Source: Paraburkholderia sp. BCC1884
GTDB lineage: Bacteria > Pseudomonadota > Gammaproteobacteria > Burkholderiales > Burkholderiaceae
Direction of reading: 5' to 3'
Assembly: GCF_900996225.1 (NCBI RefSeq)
Contig: NZ_CAAJGL010000055.1
Coordinates: 1-64,000 of the forward strand
DNA: 64,000 nucleotides
The notes under the pieces were generated by a model. That model was not told the origin of the DNA. It made no database searches and saw only the letters and a list, made by a program, of their open reading frames with translations. Both the position numbers and the translations under genes were made by a program. Shown in pieces: positions 30,634 to 39,032 of the stretch (within the stretch, counting starts at the first letter, position 1; the number at the start of each line of letters is the position of its first letter).

Positions 30634-31155
30634 ATGCCTACATACTTTCACGTCGACCGCCGAGGGCGCTTCGTTGCTGGCCAAGCAGTTGCCTTGAGCA
30701 AAGTTGATCTCGCTGCGGCTCCTGACTTGGCACAGCATCGCAATCTTCTATTTCCCGATGGCGTATCGGCACACGGAACGCAGTATCTGAATCTCGACGT
30801 GAAAGCGGGCAACGGCGAACCTGCTGCCGAGCTGATTTGGGAATATGTCCGCCGTGCCCATTTCCCTGATCGGCCCTCTCGCTTCACAGCGACATGCGCA
30901 TGGAGAGAATTGGAAGAAGCCAGAGCGTGGCGAGCGCGGACCGGTGCGACCAACGCGAAGATCTGGCGACTGGATGCGGCAGAGGGATTCGTCGCCAACA
31001 TGAGCCTCCTGAACGTCAGCACGTCGACACTGCGGGCCTCGCAGTTTGCTCATGCTTACTGGGCTGGGGAACAAGGGCCCGCGTTGAATGGAATGCTTCC
31101 GCCCTGTTGGGAAGTATTACTATGCGGTGCGATCACTGTCCGCCAAGAAGTATAG
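30634..31155 (+). CDS. DUF2441-like protein
   Basis: A 173-residue protein whose first half has the shape of DUF2441: TYFHVDRRGRFVAGQAVALS with the N-terminal beta strand and the F-P-DG-x-S-x-HG-x-x-YL phrase (LLFPDGVSAHGTQYL), then ELIWEYVRRAHFPDRPSRF. DUF2441 proteins are related to ADP-ribosyltransferase folds in some genomes (from memory, not verified). The start is decided by AAGGAAAAC upstream of 30634. A small gene follows after 9 bases, so both are likely one operon; a toxin/partner or defence unit is a speculation. Confidence 0.65.
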   Translation: MPTYFHVDRRGRFVAGQAVALSKVDLAAAPDLAQHRNLLFPDGVSAHGTQYLNLDVKAGNGEPAAELIWEYVRRAHFPDRPSRFTATCAWRELEEARAWRARTGATNAKIWRLDAAEGFVANMSLLNVSTSTLRASQFAHAYWAGEQGPALNGMLPPCWEVLLCGAITVRQEV

Positions 31156-31164
31156 GAAAACGAC

Positions 31165-31632
31165 ATGGGACTTGCTGGCAAGAGCAAACTGGATGCATGG
31201 TGGAAGGTATTGCGCAAGGCGATTGGCGGCAAGACCAGTTCGTTACCGGCAGTTTTCATCGATCCGAAGAAACAGAAGGCCGAGGGCCACCACGTTTACG
31301 CTGATGGGACGCATGTCGGCCGTGTAGCGTACCGTTATGTGCCGAACCGTTTTGTTTTCATTGACTTCATAGGAACCGTTTCGGCGCATGAGGGAAAGGA
31401 CTATGCCACGAGTGTGCTCGCACAGCTTGCCGCCAAACACAACGCCGTGATTGCCCCTGTTGACGAGAGAAATCCTGAGTTCTGGGCAGCGATGCGTGCC
31501 AAACGCAGTCTGCCGTTCAAAGTGGAGGAACAGTACAGCGATGGGATTGTGGTCTGGATGAAGGCATTCGAATCGGATCAATTGGAAAGCGGCCACCGCC
31601 GCTCAGGCGGGATACACGGTGAACAAGAATGA
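31165..31632 (+). CDS. hypothetical protein of DUF2441 operon
   Basis: A 155-residue alpha/beta soluble protein without a known family to me. A beta-rich core (HVGRVAYRYVPNRFVFIDFI, then HNAVIAPVDERNPEFWAAMR) ends in an acidic tail. The central part, EGKDYATSVLAQLAAKHNAV, looks like an acetyltransferase-type helix but lacks the CoA motif, so I do not assign it. It lies 9 bases after the DUF2441-like gene and its stop overlaps the ATG of a 55-codon gene. Confidence 0.6.
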   Translation: MGLAGKSKLDAWWKVLRKAIGGKTSSLPAVFIDPKKQKAEGHHVYADGTHVGRVAYRYVPNRFVFIDFIGTVSAHEGKDYATSVLAQLAAKHNAVIAPVDERNPEFWAAMRAKRSLPFKVEEQYSDGIVVWMKAFESDQLESGHRRSGGIHGEQE

Positions 31633-31796
31633 ACCAACAGCGAAGAGTCAATCCGCAGATTGTGCATGAAATTGCTGCGCAACTCTTTTGGTTGCTGGCC
31701 GAATCCGCTGGCGCCGAAGCCACTTCTGAGGCGGTTATCGAGTCCGGAGAGCGCTGCCTTGTCGAGTCTCCGTTTTCCGCCTCCGTGCTGGGTTAA
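31629..31796 (+). CDS. very small hypothetical protein
   Basis: A 55-residue, mostly helical protein (MNQQRRVNPQIVHEIAAQLF at the start), with a hydrophobic N-terminal helix and an acidic middle. The ATGA overlap with the preceding gene implies translational coupling, the main reason to believe it. No family recognised. Confidence 0.5.
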   Translation: MNQQRRVNPQIVHEIAAQLFWLLAESAGAEATSEAVIESGERCLVESPFSASVLG

Positions 31797-32024
31797 CACG
31801 TTTCGACAAGCTCTCGCCCGACGAACGGAAGGGGCCTGCGAAGCGATCGCCGCAGAGGCAGAAACGTTCACGCTCAACGGCGAAAACATGAAGGGGATCG
31901 TCTATGGCGAAGATGCGGCAGGAGGGAGAGCGCCGAGCGCCCAAGATTTGGAGACGGCACACCTGAAGGTGCTTCCGAAGGATCTGAGCTACAGCGGCCA
32001 GGCATTGGAAACGACGGGGCGGCT

Positions 32025-32321
32025 GTGCCTTCGCCATCCGCTTCCGGCCGTAGTTTTTACGGATGTGGTGTCAGGGATGGAGTCCTAGAGGTGGCAGACA
32101 CGTCCGGCGCACTGGGATTTCATCTGCCGATGTTCCTTTGCAACGTTGCGACGACCCATCTGAACGACAATCTGTATGCTTCGATGGGGAATTTCCACAT
32201 TCCGGTGCCAGACAGCGAGCACGGTGACCAGTGGGTCAGGGCGATAGCCAATTCGACTCGCTTCATCGACGGCGTACAGTTCGGCGGGGCAGGCGGTGTG
32301 ACCTGCGTCGACGTTACATGA
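32025..32321 (+). CDS. hypothetical protein
   Basis: A frame of 98 codons with GTG start; its second part, from GTG 32091 (VADTSGALGFHLPMFLCNVA, then GNFHIPVPDSEHGDQWVRAI), is protein-like and preceded by GGAG, so the true product may be 76 residues. The end is Gly-rich (FGGAGGVTCVDVT). No family recognised. Upstream, 31889-32088, lies another open frame without support. The region may be a decayed gene. Confidence 0.4.
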   Translation: MPSPSASGRSFYGCGVRDGVLEVADTSGALGFHLPMFLCNVATTHLNDNLYASMGNFHIPVPDSEHGDQWVRAIANSTRFIDGVQFGGAGGVTCVDVT

Positions 32322-32533
32322 TAGGCCGCTAGAGGCGATTGCAGGCATGAACGGGGCCGTAGCGGTCGGTTCGGAATGGATCGGAAAAGCAAGGAAAACT
32401 GCGGTAGGCAATCACGACCATCGCAATGCAGCCCGATACTAGGACGCTGCCGCACTCAAACTGCCAGCGACGCAATTCTGGCCGGGCGCATCGAGTACCG
32501 AACGTAGCCGAAAACATTTTCAAGGGAAGGGCC

Positions 32534-32929
32534 GTGGAACCTATTTTTGATTGCAATTGCAGACTCGTGGGGTGGTTCAACTCTGAGCGAGGTTATGTCT
32601 TCAGCACGCAAATGCGGTTTGTGGCGTTCGTGCGCGGCAATGGGCTTTTCTCTTCGGGAAGCAAGCACCTCGGTTTTTTCATGAACGGGATTTTCAGGGA
32701 CAAGCGTGCCGGAGCTGTGGCGTTTTTGCGCGGCAGCTCTCCCGGCGCGACGCCCGCTACCCCTGCGACACCAGCAACACCAGCAACACCAGCAACACCA
32801 GCAACACCAGCAACACCAGCAACACCAGCAACACCAGCAACACCAGCAACACCGGCGAGCCCAGCTACCCCTGCAATGCCCGCTGGAACGTTTTCGTCTA
32901 CGAGCTGGGATATGTTGATTCGCGGCTGA
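32534..32929 (+). CDS. 4-fold-beta-flower-like protein with Thr-Pro-Ala repeats
   Basis: A protein of 131 residues. The N-terminal 70 residues show four hairpin-like repeats (EPIFDCNCRLVGWFNS, MRFVAFVRGNGLF, KHLGFFMNGIFRD, AGAVAFLRGS), the pattern of 4-fold-beta-flower domains. Residues 75-115 are a perfect (Thr-Pro-Ala)n tract coded by a 9-bp minisatellite, and a short tail follows. The tract would be an extended linker. GTG at 32534 with AAGGGAAGG just upstream is the start; the frame stays open upstream, but without supporting similarity. Role unknown; it sits in the defence region. Confidence 0.62.
   Translation: MEPIFDCNCRLVGWFNSERGYVFSTQMRFVAFVRGNGLFSSGSKHLGFFMNGIFRDKRAGAVAFLRGSSPGATPATPATPATPATPATPATPATPATPATPATPATPASPATPAMPAGTFSSTSWDMLIRG
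32768..32848 (+). repeat. 9-bp tandem repeat (minisatellite) inside gene
   Basis: Nine exact copies of ACACCAGCA, with one variant copy downstream and diverged copies upstream, each encoding Thr-Pro-Ala. Copy-number change would keep the frame and alter linker length. The flanking diverged copies (CTACCCCTG, ACCGGCGAG) show the array is older than its core. Confidence 0.95.
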
Positions 32930-33066
32930 AAGCAAGTAGTCGTCGACAGATCGAAAAAAATGCACGCGAATCATCGCAACGGTTTATTCGCAAAAGCGCG
33001 CGCGGGGCGCGGGCAAACCACTCCTGCCGGCATAAAGAAGCTGGACGAAACCTAACGGGGCTGACG

Positions 33067-34113
33067 ATGCAGTGGGCTACACCAGAAAATAGCCGCGAGA
33101 GAGTGAATGCGGCCGGCCGTACTCTCGTGGCGGGATTTGGCGACACGGTAGATAGCATGGATCGCTACCTAGACGCGTATGCAGTGATGTCGAACTGGCG
33201 CGCCTCCCACCAGTTTCCACTAAACACGTTCAAGATTAATTTGCGTGATCGCGCAAGGAGCGTTGATGAGTATGCCTTTGTCGCGCAGCGCCTCAAGCGC
33301 GCGCCGTCGATCGTTGCGAAGCTTAGTCGCTTTCCCAATATGCGGCTCACCCAGATGCAGGACATCGGCGGGTGCCGGGCCGTCCTTTCCACGCTAGCCG
33401 ATGTGACTTTACTGCGCGACGCGCTGAAGAGCAGCAGGATCAAGCATCGGCTGGTCAACGAGAAGGACTACATCGCGGCCCCAAAGCAAGATGGATACTG
33501 GGGCATCCATCTCGTCTATCGCTACGTGAGCGATCGAAAGGAGACGTACAACAATCATTCGGTCGAAATCCAGATTCGGACCAACTTGCAGCATGCCTGG
33601 GCGACTGCCGTCGAGACTGTGGGGACACTGATTGGTCAAGGCCTCAAAGCCGATCAGGGAGAGAGGGTTTAGCTCGACTTTTTTGCGTTGGTTTCTGCGG
33701 CCTTTGCCATACGCGAGGGCGTCGACGGGCCTCGCGACTTTCGGGAGTTTCAGGCGATCCTACGCGTGATGGAGCGGGAGTTGCACGTCATAGACAGGCT
33801 GAGTGCGTTCCAGCGCGTGATGAAAGCAGCGATCGCAGATCCTGAGCGACGCCTGGCAGCCTATTTTCTGATGGTACTGGATGCGCCGAACGAAGAGGTC
33901 AACGTCCTGTCGTATGCACCTAACGAGTTCGATAAGGCAACTGCGGAGTACAAACGCGTGGAAGAAGCGGCAAAGCCCGGAGTCGACGCGGTACTGGTGG
34001 TCGCTGACTCGGCTCACGCGCTGAGAGTTGCTTATCCGAACTATTTCGGAGACACGTCGCTTTTTATCGCCGAACTTCAAAATATCATCGCGAACATTGA
34101 GCAGCCCGGTTAG
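33067..34113 (+). pseudogene. RelA/SpoT-domain gene with in-frame amber
   Basis: Two open segments in the same frame, 33067-33669 and 33673-34113, are separated only by TAG at 33670-33672. Together they give about 348 residues: a RelA/SpoT nucleotidyltransferase domain (QDIGGCRAVL, QDGYWGIHLVYRY and EIQIRTNLQHAWATAVE, the catalytic and nucleotide-binding motifs) and a helical C-terminal part. The flanks read GERV-stop-LDFFALVS; a Trp (TGG to TAG) is likely to have been the original codon since homologues have an aromatic before FFAL. If read as written it makes a 201-residue truncated synthetase. Similar toxin-like synthetases occur in phage defence. Confidence 0.75.
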
Positions 34114-34208
34114 CCTTGATGGTACCAAGCGGTTGAAGACCACTTAGAACCGAGAAGCGAAGCTGAGCAGTAACCGACAAAGACTAACGATTAGACGAGA
34201 CAGGTCGC

Positions 34209-34589
34209 ATGGAAAAAAACCCGAACATCATCACCGGCGACGCGTCGGCGTCTGGAAGCTTACTGGCAAATTCTAAGAAGGAAGGCGATGACCCGTTCGG
34301 TCTCGCTCGTGCTGCCGAAAGCATCCGACATGCTTTTGTAGATAGCACGGACATTCGAGAGCGGGAAAAGACGGTACGCGATGCAAACGCGCACGCACAA
34401 AAGATGAAAGAACTCGATGACGCGGAGTCAGAACGCAAGCGCACATTCAAGTCCAATTGGGTCGTGGCAGCGGCGTTCTGCTTTTTTCAGGCGCTGATCG
34501 CACTTTACGGATTCAAGTCAAACAATGTGACATACATCCTTACTGCGGCGAATGGGTTTGGCGGGTTCTTCATCAGCCGGAAGTTTTGA
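34209..34589 (+). CDS. small predicted membrane protein
   Basis: A 126-residue protein. The first 80 residues are polar and helical with a heptad-like pattern (REREKTVRDANAHAQKMKEL). Then two membrane segments, WVVAAAFCFFQALIALYGF and VTYILTAANGFGGFFI, close to the C-terminus. This architecture (soluble coil plus C-terminal hairpin in the membrane) is common among membrane effectors of defence systems, but the function here is unknown. Genes on either side run in the same direction. Confidence 0.6.
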   Translation: MEKNPNIITGDASASGSLLANSKKEGDDPFGLARAAESIRHAFVDSTDIREREKTVRDANAHAQKMKELDDAESERKRTFKSNWVVAAAFCFFQALIALYGFKSNNVTYILTAANGFGGFFISRKF

Positions 34590-34670
34590 CGGGTAGGAAA
34601 ACAGCGGCAGCAATTTTCGACGACACCATTTGTTGTCTTTTTTTTCGATTCCAACGCAACGGTGGCAACA

Positions 34671-35342
34671 ATGGGAGTGCAAACACGCTGTCCGTACTCT
34701 ACCGACGTATTGGACGGCTCGGAACCTGAAAATGCTGAACACATTCTGCCCGTTGCATTCGGTGCGCCTGATAACTTCACCGTGCCGGCAAAGGCAGCGA
34801 AAAATACGGAAATGAATGACCTCATCGACGAGCCAGCAAATCATGACCCGATCATGAGGCTCATTGCTTCCGCTCAAGGTGTGCACTCTCGTTCTGGGGT
34901 AGTGAAGGTTGATTTAGCAGGTACAGCGGTCGAAACTGTCGCGAATGTTCGTGTGACGCTGGGGAAGGGTCGTGCCACGTTCAAACTGCGTAATCCCGTA
35001 GATCGCGACCCGGTGACCGGAGAGATTCGCGGACTGATGGGTTTCGGCGACGACGCTCAGAAGCTGTTAGAACAATGTCAACGTGACTATGCCAAGAAGG
35101 GCAAGATGATTGTTGCGGACGACGCCATTCCTAGACATTCCGATTTAAATCTGCGCGTTGACGTCGAGAACGCTGAAAAGCGACCGCCTGCCGTGCAACA
35201 GGCCGGCATCGCAATAGCCTGCTTGGCAGGAAAACCGCATAATCAACGACCGTCGAGATTCGAATGGCAGGCGTGCAGGTATTTGATGTTTTGGTGGACA
35301 AAGATGAAGCTCTTTGGGACACGATCAGGCGGCTATATCTGA
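34671..35342 (+). CDS. HNH-like endonuclease-family protein
   Basis: A protein of about 223 residues. The N-terminal segment CPYSTDVLDGSEPENAEHIL-P with NTEMNDLID matches the outline of an HNH fold (His-Ile-Leu-Pro after Glu, later Asn), but the second zinc Cys pair is missing. The middle is beta-rich and the C-terminus, from about 35240, reads as a basic tail unlike a normal ending and overlaps the next gene by 79 bases; a frameshift near there is possible. Start at ATG 34671 or GTG 34662. Likely a nuclease of a defence or mobile module (inference). Confidence 0.55.
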   Translation: MGVQTRCPYSTDVLDGSEPENAEHILPVAFGAPDNFTVPAKAAKNTEMNDLIDEPANHDPIMRLIASAQGVHSRSGVVKVDLAGTAVETVANVRVTLGKGRATFKLRNPVDRDPVTGEIRGLMGFGDDAQKLLEQCQRDYAKKGKMIVADDAIPRHSDLNLRVDVENAEKRPPAVQQAGIAIACLAGKPHNQRPSRFEWQACRYLMFWWTKMKLFGTRSGGYI

Positions 35343-35512
35343 AGGAGCTTGCGGCGCTGCCCAACGACACATCATCGCCCTACATCAGCTATTTTCGGGC
35401 AGCCGGAAGCTTAACAGCGATTGTCACGTTTATCTTCCCGAAGTCGAGCGAAGACGCTGCGTTTGAATACGCAGACGGCTTATGGAAAAGGACGCGGGAC
35501 TGGAATGACTGA
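35264..35512 (+). CDS. small hypothetical protein
   Basis: An 82-residue soluble protein starting MAGVQVFDVLVDKDEALWDT and ending in an aromatic-charged tail (YADGLWKRTRDWND). It overlaps the HNH-like gene in another frame and is either an independent protein, for example a partner, or the displaced C-terminus of a frameshifted HNH-like gene. I cannot decide from sequence alone. Confidence 0.5.
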   Translation: MAGVQVFDVLVDKDEALWDTIRRLYLKELAALPNDTSSPYISYFRAAGSLTAIVTFIFPKSSEDAAFEYADGLWKRTRDWND

Positions 35513-35677
35513 CCGGAAACACGCTCGCGCCGTTCGTGCGGTCACAACGAAAAACGGCGGCATGGCACACACGAGGAGGTAGGTGAATCATGCGGTATCT
35601 GGCCAGCGGCAATCAAGACCAAGCCGACGTCGCCCGACTCGAAGCGCTGAGGCACCGCGCGCCCAAATAGCAAAGGC

Positions 35678-36307
35678 ATGAGAGACATGAGTTCTTTCCA
35701 TCGAATCGATTGGCTCGCCGTGGCCTCGCCAATCGTCACGCTGCTGATCGTGGCAAGCGGGTACGTCGTCAGTTACATGCAGGAAAAGGGCAAAAACCGC
35801 GCCATATCGCAAGACATCGGCAAATTGACACGTACCGTCGAAGATATCAAGACTGAGAATGCCGCGCGGTTGGCGGCGATATCTCATCAGAACGCCGTAC
35901 TGATCGAACAGTTGAAGGCAACGCACGAGCTACGGTTTGCAGCGGTGGATCGCCGTTTGCAGGTGCATCAAGAGGCGTTCTCTCGATGGCGGAAGCTGAT
36001 CGCGCACATTCATAAGGAAGAGATCGGGCCTGTGGCTGTCGAATGTCAGGCATGGTGGAACGACAACGCGCTGTACCTGGAGCCGGAAGTTCGTAACGCT
36101 TTCAATCGGGCCTATTTCGCTGCACTAGACCATCGCGCCCTGCTGGAGAGCTGCAGAAGAACGGGGAATGACCACAAGCCAATCGAGGACAACATGCACC
36201 TCGTTCTCACCTTGGGCGACGTGATAATGCGGGCAGTTGCCCTGCCGAGTTTGACGGAGCAGGAGACCAAGACAGCCGGTGCGTGGGTGCCTAGGAAAAG
36301 CGCTTAA
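35678..36307 (+). CDS. hypothetical membrane-anchored protein
   Basis: A 209-residue protein with one N-terminal membrane segment (WLAVASPIVTLLIVASGYVV) followed by a cytoplasmic charged coiled coil (about residues 35-95) and a helical domain (VHQEAFSRWRKLIAHIHKEE, LEPEVRNAFNRAYFAALDHR). No catalytic motif is visible and no family is recognised. Start ATG at 35678 or 35687. It may be a membrane sensor of the island. Confidence 0.6.
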   Translation: MRDMSSFHRIDWLAVASPIVTLLIVASGYVVSYMQEKGKNRAISQDIGKLTRTVEDIKTENAARLAAISHQNAVLIEQLKATHELRFAAVDRRLQVHQEAFSRWRKLIAHIHKEEIGPVAVECQAWWNDNALYLEPEVRNAFNRAYFAALDHRALLESCRRTGNDHKPIEDNMHLVLTLGDVIMRAVALPSLTEQETKTAGAWVPRKSA

Positions 36308-36385
36308 ACGGTCGTGCAGGTCAAACAGGAAAACAGTGGCGATCTGATCTTGGCTGCCGTGGGGCTGAGGACGGCTGTCGATTGA

Positions 36386-36829
36386 GAGGTAGAGTTTCTT
36401 AAGATTGATCCAGGACTGCCGTCCGATAAGAATGTAGAACGCTTGTGGAGCAGTGGCTTTGTCGGCGAAACTGAGGCGAGTGCGCTGGCCACCGTGGCGA
36501 ATGCGGGAAATGCCGCTGCTCATCGCGGATGGTCCGCCGACGAAACCGAGTTTCGCAAATTTCTCTCAGCGTTAGAGCAATTCATCGCTCGGACGGTGAT
36601 CAGTGGACAGTCCGTTCTTGAGATTGCGGAGTGTATCGCTTCACGGGATCCGCGTCTTGGGAAGGCCTTGTTGAGCCGCGCTCTTGACGATGACAAAGCA
36701 AAGGACGTTGCAGTCGGCAGTGCGAATGGAAGTCGATCACCTCGACATGGTAGCAACGCGGGGGGATCACCTCCTGTATGCAGAGGCGAAGGGACGAACC
36801 GGAAAGAACGGGCCCCTCGACGTGGATAG
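36386..36829 (+). pseudogene. DUF4145-like remnant
   Basis: An open frame without an obvious start contains IDPGLPSDKNVERLWSSGF and ATVANAGNAAAHRGWSADE, the C-terminal phrase of DUF4145 (Gly-Asn-x-Ala-Ala-His), then LEQFIARTVISGQSVLEIAE. The N-terminal 100 or so residues normal for the family are absent upstream of a stop at 36383, so it is a 5'-truncated remnant; ATG 36443 could still give a short product. Its tail overlaps the following gene. Confidence 0.55.
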
Positions 36830-36977
36830 GATGGACGGACAACTATTACGTAGCATGCCAAACGATGAAGTGAGTCAAGCTCGTTTTGCTGTTGTTGTCC
36901 CGGAAGAGACGGCCATGCAATGGCGCGAGAACCGGCACGCGTTCGCGGGTCGCTCAACATTCAGATTTACGCAGTAA
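36690..36977 (+). CDS. small protein with E-x-K motif
   Basis: A 95-residue protein, MTKQRTLQSAVRMEVDHLDM, then DHLLYAEAKGRTGKNG, followed by DVDRMDGQLLRSMPNDEVSQ and ARFAVVVPEETA. The strand-E-A-K arrangement followed by a helix is that of PD-(D/E)xK nucleases, and the phrase DVD-x-M-x-GQLLRxM occurs in predicted restriction-type nucleases (from memory). The protein is too short for a full nuclease and may be a fragment. Confidence 0.42.
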   Translation: MTKQRTLQSAVRMEVDHLDMVATRGDHLLYAEAKGRTGKNGPLDVDRMDGQLLRSMPNDEVSQARFAVVVPEETAMQWRENRHAFAGRSTFRFTQ

Positions 36978-37283
36978 GCGATACGAACGACGTTCGCCGC
37001 ATAAAGGAAAAACAATGAAGACTCCAGTTCCACGAGTCGAAGATTGACTCGCCACCGGGCCGAGCGGGAACAACACGCCTCATGCTGCCGCAACTAAACG
37101 GCTTGTGCGCAGAAGCAAAACGCAGCCCCAGTCGGTACGCATGGGCATAGCCTTCAACCCTGTCATCCGACTTTCTTGTCACCTCATGGCCCCTCCGTTT
37201 TTTTTCAATCACGCGAACGATATTCGCTGCACGATGAGATAATCCGGTTCTCAATTATTAGTAAAGCGAGAGGGGGGGCGTTC
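36978..37283. promoter_or_regulatory. upstream region of gajAB
   Basis: About 300 bases with no gene. A 10-codon frame starting ATG at 37015 after AAAGGAAAAAC has a good ribosome-binding site but no other support. The stretch at 37240-37270 (AATCCGGTTCTCAATTATTAGTAAAG) is AT-rich and should hold the promoter of the Gabija operon. Confidence 0.35.
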
Positions 37284-39032
37284 GTGTATCTGGCGCAGAT
37301 GGAAATCGCTAATTTCAGAAAGTTGCGCAAAGCGCAGTTGCAGTTTCAACCGGGCCTGAATGTAGTGGTTGGTGCCAATAACGTCGGCAAGACGGCGATT
37401 GTGGACGGATTGCGGGCGTTGCTGGCGGGGCATGACGAACCCTATCCGCGGCTAGATGCGGAAGATATCCATCGGCCACTCGCTACGAAACCCGAGGGTA
37501 ACATCGTCTTTCGGTACGTCTTCCGAGGTCTCGACGCGGATGATGAAGCCGACTTCCTTGCAGCATTGAAGCCCGACGCCGCCGGCAAGATGGAAGCGCA
37601 CATCACTATTCGCTATTCGGAAGCGGACAAGACCGGCCGGCTTCGGGCGAAGCGCTGGTGCGGCGACCACGAGGACATTGGCCTGACGTCGGACATGATG
37701 GAAAACCTCCGAGGTGTCTATCTGCCACCGCTGCGCGACGCCGCGCAAAGCCTCAAGCCCAGTCGCGCCAGCCAGTTGTCCCGGCTGTTCCAACTGCTAG
37801 CGGACGATGCGGGGCGTGACGGGATCAATGAAGCGCTGAAGAAGCTGGATGACGAGTTGAAGAAGCATCAACCGGTCATCACCACCCACAGCGCCATCAA
37901 AAGCCGGCACGACACGATGCTTGGTCCACAACTCGCTCAAGCCCTGAACCTCGGGCTCAGCGGGAGTGACTTTCAGCGTCTGGCGGCCCGCCTGTCCATT
38001 CTGGTCGACGCCTTCGAGATCGAACAGAACGGGCTTGGATTCAACAACCTTATTTTCATGGCGGTGGTACTCAGCGAACTGGCCAAAAATCCCGAGTCGA
38101 GCTATCGCGGCTTGATTGTCGAGGAGCCCGAAGCACATCTGCATCCCCAGTTACAGGCCGTGCTGCTCAGCTACCTAGAGACGATCAAGGCCGTCGAAGG
38201 GGAGAAGCCTGTACAGCTTTTTGTCACCAGCCACTCGCCTAATTTCGCCAGCATCGCCAACCTCGACAGTCTGACGTGTTTGGTGGACACCGGCACGACC
38301 GTGGAAACGTTTTTCCCAAGAACGATCGTGTTCGATAAGGGCAAACGTGAAAAGCTGGAACGCTACCTCGACGTTACCCGTGCCGAAATCTTCTTCGCCC
38401 GTCGTGTCATTTTCGTAGAACGCGCTGCCGAGCTTATGCTGGTTAACGTGCTGGCGGAGAAACTCGGTTTCAAGTTGCGGGAGCACGGCGTTAGCCTGAT
38501 CAGTGTGGAGGGTTTGAACTTTGATTCGTTCATGCCGTTATTCGGAGACAACGCGTTGAAGATTCCTGTAGCGCTCATCACCGATGCCGATCCAATGAGC
38601 GAGCCCGTCGACGGACCTGACCCGGAGGCGCTTTACCCGTCGCTTGAAGACGTCGTGAAGGTGTCCGACAACACCGCAAAGATGAAGGGAAAGGAAGATG
38701 CCTTCGTCAAGGTTTTCCACGGTGTCAAGACCTTGGAGTATGACCTTGCCTTGCACGCGGAGAACCGGACCGCCATGCTCAAGGCGCTCAAGGAAATGCA
38801 TCCGAAAATCGGAGAGAGTGTCGAGGTTGCGGTGAACGCCGCTCCCAATGATGCGGCAAAGGCGCGCGCCATGTTCAGTGGCATGTTCGAACGAAAACAA
38901 AACAATGTCCAGAAAGGCCGATTCGGTCAGGCACTCGCGCAAATTTTGGCTGAAGGAACGCAGTGCGAGGTACCGAAGTATTTGCATGACGCCGTCCAGC
39001 ATGCCTGCCAAATAGTCAAGGCGCGGCCATGA
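37284..39032 (+). CDS. gajA: Gabija anti-phage nuclease GajA
   Basis: OLD-family endonuclease of 582 residues, near the 578 of the founding GajA. The ATPase domain has Walker A (GANNVGKTA, about residues 30-38), a long middle insertion, the signature/Walker B LIVEEPEAHLHPQ (about 276-288) and the switch VTSHSPNF. A TOPRIM domain follows: the Glu in VIFVERAAELML (about 377) and ALITDADPMS with the D-x-D pair (about 433-435). In Gabija, GajA is held inactive by nucleotides and cuts DNA when phage depletes them; it forms a complex with GajB. GTG start with GAGAGGGGGGG just upstream; ATG at 37299 is an alternative. Confidence 0.93.
   Translation: MYLAQMEIANFRKLRKAQLQFQPGLNVVVGANNVGKTAIVDGLRALLAGHDEPYPRLDAEDIHRPLATKPEGNIVFRYVFRGLDADDEADFLAALKPDAAGKMEAHITIRYSEADKTGRLRAKRWCGDHEDIGLTSDMMENLRGVYLPPLRDAAQSLKPSRASQLSRLFQLLADDAGRDGINEALKKLDDELKKHQPVITTHSAIKSRHDTMLGPQLAQALNLGLSGSDFQRLAARLSILVDAFEIEQNGLGFNNLIFMAVVLSELAKNPESSYRGLIVEEPEAHLHPQLQAVLLSYLETIKAVEGEKPVQLFVTSHSPNFASIANLDSLTCLVDTGTTVETFFPRTIVFDKGKREKLERYLDVTRAEIFFARRVIFVERAAELMLVNVLAEKLGFKLREHGVSLISVEGLNFDSFMPLFGDNALKIPVALITDADPMSEPVDGPDPEALYPSLEDVVKVSDNTAKMKGKEDAFVKVFHGVKTLEYDLALHAENRTAMLKALKEMHPKIGESVEVAVNAAPNDAAKARAMFSGMFERKQNNVQKGRFGQALAQILAEGTQCEVPKYLHDAVQHACQIVKARP

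Noticed and set aside
32768..32848. CRISPR array
   Set aside because: Units are 9 bp without spacers and lie inside a reading frame.
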